Positions 1-9,600 of a DNA stretch of 64,000 nt are shown piece after piece. Each line of letters begins with the position of its first letter. Within the stretch, counting starts at the first letter, position 1. This DNA comes from Pseudorasbora parva. Its lineage: Eukaryota; Chordata; Actinopteri; Cypriniformes; Gobionidae. Under the pieces are notes generated by a model that was not told the origin of the DNA, made no database searches, and saw only the letters and a list, made by a program, of their open reading frames with translations. A program made the translations under genes and the position numbers. The DNA lies in assembly GCF_024679245.1 (NCBI RefSeq), contig NC_090196.1:7962861-8026860 (forward strand). The letters are read 5' to 3'.

Positions 1-142
1 TCACAAAAGCCAAATATGACTCCTTCTTTTCTATGATTTTGAGGTGAAATATAACCCAGACATGTTGTGGACAGATATTGCGAGAAAAGAAACTATTTGT
101 TTGTCTATTTGCAGTGATGGTTGATGTAATGGTGTAAAGCAC

Positions 143-654
143 CTTTTGAGACCTCGACCTTTGGTAAACTGAAAATCTCCAAATCCATCGTGCCGCCTTT
201 GGTTGAACTCTCAGGGATGTCAATCAAAACCAGTTTGTCAACACAGCTCTGAGACGGAAAGTATGACATTACCATCTGGTCATAAAAATGTGGTTAAGCA
301 GCCATAAGCTATTTCTGGCAAACAGAAGACAATAATGTAGTTACTTTCGCCATAATGCTCAACACGGCAGCTATTCCCAAATCTCCCCCACCAATCACAG
401 AAACTTTGACCTCTTGATCAGTCCGATTTCCACCTATAAGAGAAATTACAGATCATACGATTTGAATTTATAATGTACAATTGCATTTTTCTTTTGTCCA
501 TTCCAAACATACCTTCATTAACTTTGAGATTTGTCACATAGGCCAGTAGATCGTTGGGATTGTCACCAAGTGCTGAAGATTTGGTGCTCAGTGGAGGTTC
601 TTCTTCAAACTTAGCGATCATCTCTGCCAGAAGGCCATTCACAGATGACTTTGG
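143..654 (-). CDS. uevld: UEVLD exons 5-7: UEV end, linker and start of the dehydrogenase domain
   Basis: Exon 5 (513-654) encodes the last UEV helix, [13 protein letters not shown], and an acidic linker. Exon 6 (345-433) carries the glycine-rich [10 protein letters not shown] motif. Exon 7 (143-248) carries [10 protein letters not shown] and [20 protein letters not shown], equivalent to the strand and loop after the dinucleotide-binding fold. Donor GTGCTT at 137-142 is non-consensus beyond GT. Bases 1-142 are intron, and I could not find exon 8 in them. Confidence 0.9.
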
Positions 655-3600
655 CTGCAATAGTGACATTTTTTGTTATGAAATTGTATTATATATATAT
701 AAACAGGGGTTGGACTCATCTGTGACCAGGGCGGTATTCCAGAAAGCTGGTTATGTGACATACGTTATGTGTATGTTAAAGAGTAAGTAAGCGGATAACC
801 TCAACTTTTGGTTCCAAAAACGGAGGTAAATTTCAGGGTATGTAAGTAACCATGGCAACTCACTCTCTGAACATAAGAACAGGTTAGTTTGCTTAAGAGG
901 TTTTCATGTGCGTTATATAATTTAGTTATTAATATAATGGCCAGCAGCCATATCACCCTGTAGCCCAAGACTGGTTTCCCACTTGGATGGGAGACCAACT
1001 GGGAAAACCAGGTTGCTGCTGGTAGAGGTGTTAGTGAGGCCAGCAGGGGCGCTCACCCTGTGGTCTGTGTGGGTCCTAATGCCCCAGTATAGTGATGGGG
1101 ACACTATACTGTCAAAGAGCACCGTCCTTCGGATGAGACGTTAAACCGAGGTCCTGACTCTGTGGTCATTAAAAATCCCAGTTTGTCCTTCGATAAAGAG
1201 TAGGGGTTTAACCCCGGCATCCTGGCCAAATTTGCCCTTTGGCCTCTGTCCATCATGGCCTCCTAATAATCCCCATATAATGACTGGCTTAATCACTCTG
1301 TCTCTTCTCCACCAATCAGCTGGTGTGTGGTGAGCGTTCTGGCGCAAAATGGCTGCCGTCGCATCAGCCAGGTGGATGCCGCACATTGGTGGTGGCTGAG
1401 GAGATTCCCCCCTTCTATATGTAAAGCGCTTTGGGTGTCTAGAAAAGCACTATATAAATGTAATGAATTATTATTATTATAACCAGTTTTGTTTCAGTTA
1501 TATCAATATATTATATATTATTTCTAAAGAAGTTTAAATGTTAATGCAATTCAAATATATTTATTATTTATTTTATTGTCATCTAACAATTAGCATCAAG
1601 CAAACAATATAATACTTTTTCTCAGTGAATAAAGATTACTTATTAAAAGAAAACATTGGGTAAAAATGATTGCACAACCACCCAATAGGTGGCGATGTGT
1701 ATTAAGTAGGTTATGTAACTCGCCATTAAACAAAAGAAGCAGAGGAAGTAGAATATTGCCGTCCCTCTTAGCTTGTTTCCTTAATGAATCACTCATTCAT
1801 CGCTCTGATGAGAATGTCTTGTAAGTTAACCGGGAACATACTCCGAGTTGTCTGAACTTCCTCCCGAATGCGTTTTTGGAACCAGCATACCTCAAGTAAG
1901 TTAACCTTGCTTTCTGGAATACACCCCAGGAGAGCAGTCCTTGTGGTGTAATGAGAGCTATATACACCGATTATAACATTATGACCAGTGAAGTGAATAA
2001 CACTGATTCTCTCTTCATCACAGCACCTGTTAGTGGGTGGGATATTGTTAGCCTCATAGCATAATTGCCAAGATCATATTGGCCAAAAAATGACTTGGGT
2101 AATTATGCTATGAGGCTAACGACATATTAGGCAGCAAGTGAACATTTTGTCTTCAAAGTTGATGTGTTAGAAGCAGGAAAAATGTAGCCTGGCTCTGCCC
2201 TCCTATGTACTTCTGCTCAATTTTCATTTTCCTTCAGTACTACGTCTGGGACTGTGGTGTATTCTTAGGTTTTCTCTGAACAAATTTTAACCGGTCCAAT
2301 CAGCGAACAGAGGGAGTGGCTGAGAACGAGGATGTTGATGTTGTGCGCTAGTTTGAGCTGTAGTTCAGTAATGGCGGCGGAGAAAGATGTGAACGAAACC
2401 ATTCATTCTGTTGTGGCACCGCTGCCGAATATCCAGAAGTTAAAGCCGGAGCAAGAACAATCTTTGCTGAGGATTGTTGGTGGCCCTCCTCCCCAGCTGG
2501 GGGAATTTGGGAAAAGTTTGATTTTGCAGCCCGCTCCGTTAGTGGTGAAGGAGTTGGCTGAAGCCCTATTCGGACAGTAACTGTTTCTCGTGGGGTCGGA
2601 AGGTATTGCCATCATTTACAGGGGCTGGTCAGTGATTTTATTGCCGTCCAGCTCCCACCACCTGTGTAAAAATCCCTGTCCGAGTTACCTAATGCTTTTG
2701 ACAAACACCAAGGTCATGTGGTGATGAAATAGCTCTCCAAATCTACATCTCTGAGTTTTCAAGAATATATCACTTAAAAATTCACTGTTTATAATAATTT
2801 TTGACCCCTGTGGAGCACCCAACATGATCATCATTTCTGAGAGAAATTGTGATGGTGAATGCATATACAAACAAGCTCTCCGTTTAGGCTGCACTTTGCT
2901 GTTATTTGGATGTATTTCTAGACTTGTATTTCTTTAAAATGCTGGCAAGTATTTATAAGAGCAATATATTTCATCACTGCTCAAACAAATTAAAGGTGCC
3001 CTAGAATGATTTGAAATAATGTTAAATTGTTATCTAATATCTAAATAAAGGGTGAAAGGGGGATTCTAAAATCCACTGCCGATTCAATATACCTGTGTAT
3101 ATTTATATCCTAATTAACTTCATAATCAAAACCTTAATTAATATTTATCCTATATTATTAAAATGATTCTATCTAGTTATGATTTTGCTTTTAGTTTCTT
3201 GTTTTCTAAAGTGTACAGTCCCTGACAAAAGTCTTGTCGCTTGTGTACAAATTGACCTAAAGTGCCGCTGAAATATATTTCTAATCAAGATTTTTTTACA
3301 AGAAAGGGCTCATTTTAATCCCACCAGCTTTTGTGATAATGTTTCAGTGAAAAACTAAACTTTCAAAAAGTATTCTAATATTCACAGCTTGGTAAACCCC
3401 ATTGAGTCAATTTTTGTAAAGACATAAGTGTTGTCACCTTGTCATATGAGCTTCACCTGTGACTAATAATGGATCAATTAGGTCTCAAGTGTGTATAAAA
3501 AGAACCCCAGTACACTAGACCTTCACATCAACTGCAACTAGACCTCTGCAAACATGCCTAAGATTCACCCTGAGACTAAAGTTTTGATTATCAAGAGGCT

Positions 3601-6600
3601 GAAGACCAGATCCACTGCTGATGTGGCAGACACCTTCAATGTGTCTCAGCTTCAAGTACAGAGGATAAAAAAAAGATTTGAAGAGACTTGAGACGTTTTT
3701 GACAAGCCCAGGTCAGGCAGACCCTGCAAGACAACTGCTCCAGAAGACCATTTGTTGGCTCGAAAATCCAAGGCCAGCCCATTTTCCACTGCAGCAGAGC
3801 TCCACGAGACCTGGTCACCTGAAGTCCCTGTGTCAACCAGAACAGTTTGTCGGATTCTGTCTCGAAATGGCCTCCATGGTCGAATCAGTGCCCAGAAGCC
3901 AGCACTAAACAAAAGAAAATTGAAAGTCCTCACGTCCCCTGCACAGCCTGGAACATGATATGTGTCCATGAGAGCTGCCATTTTCGCTATCCTCGCATGA
4001 CGCTTGTTTAACTGCAGTCCCGATGATTCGGCTCCGTCAGTTCCGCCTGAAAATGAACATGGGCTGACATGCAAATTTTGGGGGCGTACATCGATTGCGT
4101 CACAGTTGGCGTTATGTTGAAAATGTTTTTTCGTGGTGTTTTTCACAAACAAGGTTTACATATGAAGGAGGAGGCAATGGTGTTTGAGACACACTGTATG
4201 TGATGTTCATGTACTGAACTCTTGTTATTTAACTATGGCAAGGTTAATTACATTTTTCATTCTAGGGCACCTTTAAAATAAAAGCATGTAAACATTTGAA
4301 TTGGTCCATATTTTTAGCAGCATTTATTATCATACCAAGCATATGACATTTTATTTACAGCATACAATCATGTTACGTACCACATGAGCGGCGCGTTCCC
4401 GATCACAAAACTCTCCTCTCCGCCGTGGCGTGAATAAATCACAAGCCGAATGCACGAGTTTCAGGTTTTATCCTATGGTTTTATCACTGAGGTGGCCTGT
4501 ACGTTTATTTTGACGGATTTCCATGTGAGAAACAGGCGAAGGGCGCACGACATGCGTCACGACCAAACGTTAGTGATTGGTTATTGCAGATCCAATGGTT
4601 TTAAACTTAAACAGAGTAAGAAATGCTCATCAATGAAGAGTGGCCAGACTCTCTGTACAAATTAAATGTACAAGAGTCTGGTAAGACCGGGCTAGGAAAA
4701 ATGGGCAAGGGTAAGAATTTGAACAAGTTTGACAAGGGACAAATTGTGATGGCTAGATGACTGGGTCAGAGCATCTCCGAAACTGCAGCTCTTGTGGGGT
4801 GTTCCTGGTCTGCAGTGGTCAGTCTCTGTCAAAAGTGCTCCAAGCAAGGAACAGTGGAGTACTGGCGACAGGGTCATGGTCGACCAAGGCTTATTGATTC
4901 ACGTGAGGAGCAAAGGCTGGTCTGTGTGGTCCGATCAAAAAGACGAGCTATTGAAGCTCAAATTGCTCAAGAAGTTAATGCTGGTTCTGATAGAAAGGTG
5001 TCAGAATACACAGTGCGTCACAGTTTGTTGTGTATGGGGCTGCATAGCCACAGACCAGTCAGGGGGCCCATGCTGACCCCTGTCCACTACCGAAGAATCA
5101 CATTTTCACAAAAATGTGCAAAAATTACACAGCAAATTAGGGGTGACCCCTAATAGTCGAAGATTCGGTGCATCGCTATGCAGGACCGGATTCGACCACT
5201 CATCTCATGGTCGAATCTTCGCGGGTGTTATGAAACGAGGATTATACCATTTTGGCTCAATATTAGTGTTATAAAGAAGTGTCGCGGCGCTGATCGCCCC
5301 TTTAAGGGCACTGAGCTTCGCACCGGACGCGCCACACACACACATACACCGACGGCAGCATTCGACGCCTGTCCACGGCGATTAAATGTATATTTCCCTC
5401 AAATCGTGAATGTATATTGATTTCACCCTATGCTACAAGATACACTCATCGTGTAGTGATTCAAAATTAAACTCACGACACGTAATGTTCACGTCTGCCT
5501 GGTGTGAGATTCCTGAGACACGGCGCTGAGCTTCAGTCCGGTGTGCGACCCCCTTTAGGCACAATCGGCTTAAGAACTCAAAGTGTTCTTTTCCTCTCTA
5601 GGCAGGTATTTTTTTAGGTTTATTTATCAAAATGTTCTTTTATATATTTGTGTGATGTTCTGTTTCGTTCGCGGCCTTTAAATGTTATGAGAGAACGGTT
5701 AATTTACGAATGTGTAACGTTAGTGTATAGTTTTGATCACTTTATTAAAAGTGGTGGCTGTGTGCCGTGTGTAAAGTAAAATAAAAATAGTCTTAGCCTC
5801 CTGCTGACTAGTGTCCTGCCGTTCCCAACCCGTTTATACCGTTTATTTTTTTTTCCAGTCTATGGTTTACACACACACAGATGATTCGACTATCGGTCGA
5901 CCATAGAGAGATTCGAAAATTCTGATTCGAACGTGTAAATCCTTAGTCAGGGACACCCTTACAGCAAATACAGCAATACAGCAAAAATGTAATCTGTCAA
6001 CGAGCTCCGCTTCACCTTCATTGCTCTGGTTGGTGTAGCGCTATCCTATTGCATGCAGAAGGAGTTTGAAAGAGAACCGTTTATCTCGCCCCTCGGATTG
6101 AGCTGTCAATGGTGAGTTTCCAGACCAAACATCTTGATGTGGGTCTGGCTTGTCAGGCTATAGTAACAGATTTTTAAATACAAATCTAGCTTTTAGCGAT
6201 GATTATTTATTATGATTATTTTATGTGATTTACAGTCTTGTTCAAAATAATAGCAGTACAATGTGACTAACCAGAATAATCAAGGTTTTTAGTATATTTT
6301 TTATTGCTACGTGGCAAACAAGTTACCAGTAGGTTCAGTAGATTGTCAGAAAACAAACAAGACCCAGCATTCATGATATGCACGCTCTTAAAGGGGGGGT
6401 GAAATGCTGTTTCATGCAGCTGAGGTTTTTACACTGTTAAAGACTTGGATTCCCATCCTAAACATAGACAAAGTTTCAAAAACTAATGTTGGACGTTTGA
6501 TGGAGTATTTCTGTGTTAAAAATACTCCTTCCGGTTTCTCACAATTTTCGGCGAGTTTTTTTCGAGTATGGGTCTACTTGACGTTAAATAGAGCGGAAGG

Positions 6601-9600
6601 TCCCTGTATGGGCTGTACGGGCTCTTCTCCCGGTAGGGTGTGCGCGTGCGCGTAACTAGAGGGAGAGAGAGGAAATGCACGCGGTAAACAGTCTCTCAGG
6701 TGCAGATCCAGTCGTCCGTGAACACTTATGACGCGCCGCGCTCCACTTTATTCCTATGGGTGACGTCGAGCGACTTCAACACTTCAGCACAGCATTCCGG
6801 GAAGGCAGCGCTACATTTGAACCGATTTGAACGCAGAAATGACGGGAAGCTTCAAGGCATCGCTTCAGTCGCGTCGCAAAGTGGATTTCCACGCCACTGC
6901 TGTCACAGGACTTCACCAAATCATACCAAAGAAGTGTGTTTTTGACGGAGCGGTCCCAGCGATAAAGATTCGGTCCTGCTTTGGAAGCAGCCGGTGAGTA
7001 AATCAACTTCAAATGTCTCTGCTATTGGCTACCGTCGCGTGAGTAAACATCAGTAAACGATACGATCGCGTGCTTCGTCATTCAAATGCGCTAACGGTTA
7101 CTCCATTGTTGTTCTGTATAACACTAGTCTGACTCTGACGTGCAAAACCGTTTTGCTTGCTACCTCTAAGGTCTAGTCACATACAATAGTCCATAAACCG
7201 AATCATGTCCTCATAAACTGCGCGTAAAGACACACAAAGGCCCCTAAATACAGTACATACCACAGAGACGGACATCCTGATGTTGCCGTTTCTCCTGTTC
7301 AATTTATTTCAGCCTCAGTTTTGATTGTGGATCATTATCTGTATTAGCTGAGAGCGATGGGTTTCTCCACGCTTGAGGACGTCACCGCTTTGCGCACATT
7401 CGTCATTCTTTAGCTCCGCCCACACGATATGCCTCCAGGCGCTCGGTTTTTTCCGGAAAGACTCGGTACAGCCCATATTTCTTTTATAAATATGATAAAA
7501 CTAAAGACTTTTCGGAGATATGAAGGATGCAATACTACTCTATAGGTACTCAAGATTGACATGAGATTGACTGAAACTGAGTGTTTCACCCCCCCCTTTA
7601 AGGCTGTGCAATTGGGCAATTAGTTGAAAGGTGTGTGTTCAAAAAAATAGCAGTGTCTACCTTTGACTGTACAAACTCAAAACTATTTTGTACAAACATT
7701 TTTTTTTTCTTCTGGGATTTAGCAATCCTGTGAATCACTAAACTAATATTTAGTTGAATGACCACAGTTTTTTAAAACTGCTTGACATCTGTGTGGCATG
7801 GAGTCAACCAACTTGTGGCACCTCTCAGCTGTTATTCCACTCCATGATTCTTTAACAACATTCCACAATTCATTCACATTTCTTGGTTTTGCTTCAGAAA
7901 CAGCATTTTTGATATCACCCCACAAGTTCTCAATTGGATTAAGGTCTGGAGATTGGGCTGGCCACTCCATAACATTAATTTTGTTGGTTTGGAACCAAGA
8001 CTTTGCCCGTTTACTAGTGTGTTTTGGGTCATTGTCTTGTTGAAACAACCGTTTCAAGGGCATGTCCTCTTCAGCATAGGGCCACATGACCTCTTCAAGT
8101 ATTTTAACATATGCAAACTGATCCATGATCCCTGGTATGCGATAAATAGGCCCAACACCATAGTAGGAGAAACATGCCCATATCATGATGCTTGCACCTC
8201 CATGCTTCACTGTCTTCACTGTGTACTGTGGCTTGAATTCAGAGTTTGGGGGTAGTCTCACAAACTGCCTGTGGCCCTTGGACCCAAAAAGAACAATTTT
8301 ACTCTCATCAGTCCACAAAATGTTCCTCCATTTCTCTTTAGGCCAGTTGATGTGTTCTTTGGCAAATTGTAACCTCTTCTGCACATGCCTTTTTTTTAAC
8401 AGAGGGACTTTGCGGGGGATTCTTGAAAATAGATTAGCTTCACACAGACGTCTTCTAACTGTCACAGTACTTACAGGTAACTCCAGACTGTCTTTGATCA
8501 TCCTGGAGGTGATCATTGGCTGAGCCTTTGCCATTCTGGTTATTCTTCTATCCATTTTGATGGTTGTCTTCCGTTTTCTTCCACGTCTCTCTGGTTTTGC
8601 TCTCCATTTTAAGGCATTGGAGATCATTTTACCTGAACAGCCTATCATTTTTTGCACCTCTTTATAGGTTTTCCCCTCTCTAATCAACTTTTTAATCAAA
8701 GTACGCTGTTCTTCTGAACAATGTCTTGAACGACCCATTTTCCTCAGCTTTCAAATGCATGTTCAACAAGTGTTGGCTTCATCCTTAAATAGGGGCCACC
8801 TGATTCACACCTGTTTCTTCACAAAATTGATGACCTCAGTGATTGAATGCCACACTGCTATTTTTTTGAACACACCCCTTTCAACTAATTCAACTAATTG
8901 CCCAATTGCACAGCCTTAAGAGCGTGCATATCATGAATGCTGGGTCTCATTTGTTTTCTGAGAATCTACTGAACCTACTGGTAACTTGTTTGCCACGTAG
9001 CAATAAAAAATATACGAAAAACCTTGATTATTCTGGTTAGTCACATTGTACTGCTATTATTTTAAACAAGACTGTATATATCATTTATATAATTATTATA
9101 CCCATAATCCATTACTCATGACCAATTTTAGTTTAGGTATTTTAAATGTATATAAATATATACAGATAATATAGCATAATATAAATACACTTTACAATCA
9201 AAAGACAAAGCTTAAAAAATGATTACACATTACATCTCTATATACAATATATTATCAGCTAATTTCACAATTTTCACTTGCACTGATATAGCAAGATATT
9301 TTCTTCTTCTTGTGTAAATGCATTTATGTACTTCATATTCTTCAATCTCTTGACATTCGGCAGAAAAGAGAATTGAATCTTGCTGAATCCATCACGAGAG
9401 GTGAATCATGTTTCAAGGCATGTGATTGGCTGTTTACTAATGATGTCACGGTTTCATATGCACGCGCTCCATGAACTCAAAATCAAAGCCTCAGTTGATA
9501 GAGTAAGTTACCAACAAAGCCTGATGTAATTGGTTCTTTTTTTAATATATTTTATAATACAATTTATTAATGCAATGGCAAAGCTGATTTTTTTAGCATC

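Larger units (their letters stand above)
6233..9074 (-). mobile_element. Tc1-like transposon, full length, with a nested Kolobok-like insertion
   Basis: TA dinucleotides at 6231-6232 and 9075-9076 flank inverted repeats of roughly 210 bases that start CAGTCTTGTT. Each inverted repeat carries two similar direct-repeat units, an outer TCAAAATAATAGCAGT and an inner TCAAAAAAATAGCAGT, which is the IR/DR layout of transposase-binding sites. The left repeat is interrupted by a 1206-bp TTAA element (6392-7597). Without that insertion the transposon is about 1.63 kb, a normal Tc1 size. It encodes an uninterrupted transposase at 7743-8738. Confidence 0.93.

Noticed and set aside
2994..7597. Calling the TTAA elements piggyBac
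   Set aside because: TTAA fits piggyBac, but the THAP remnants and TTAA-AGG ends in related copies fit Kolobok/T2 better. No piggyBac transposase frame is visible.
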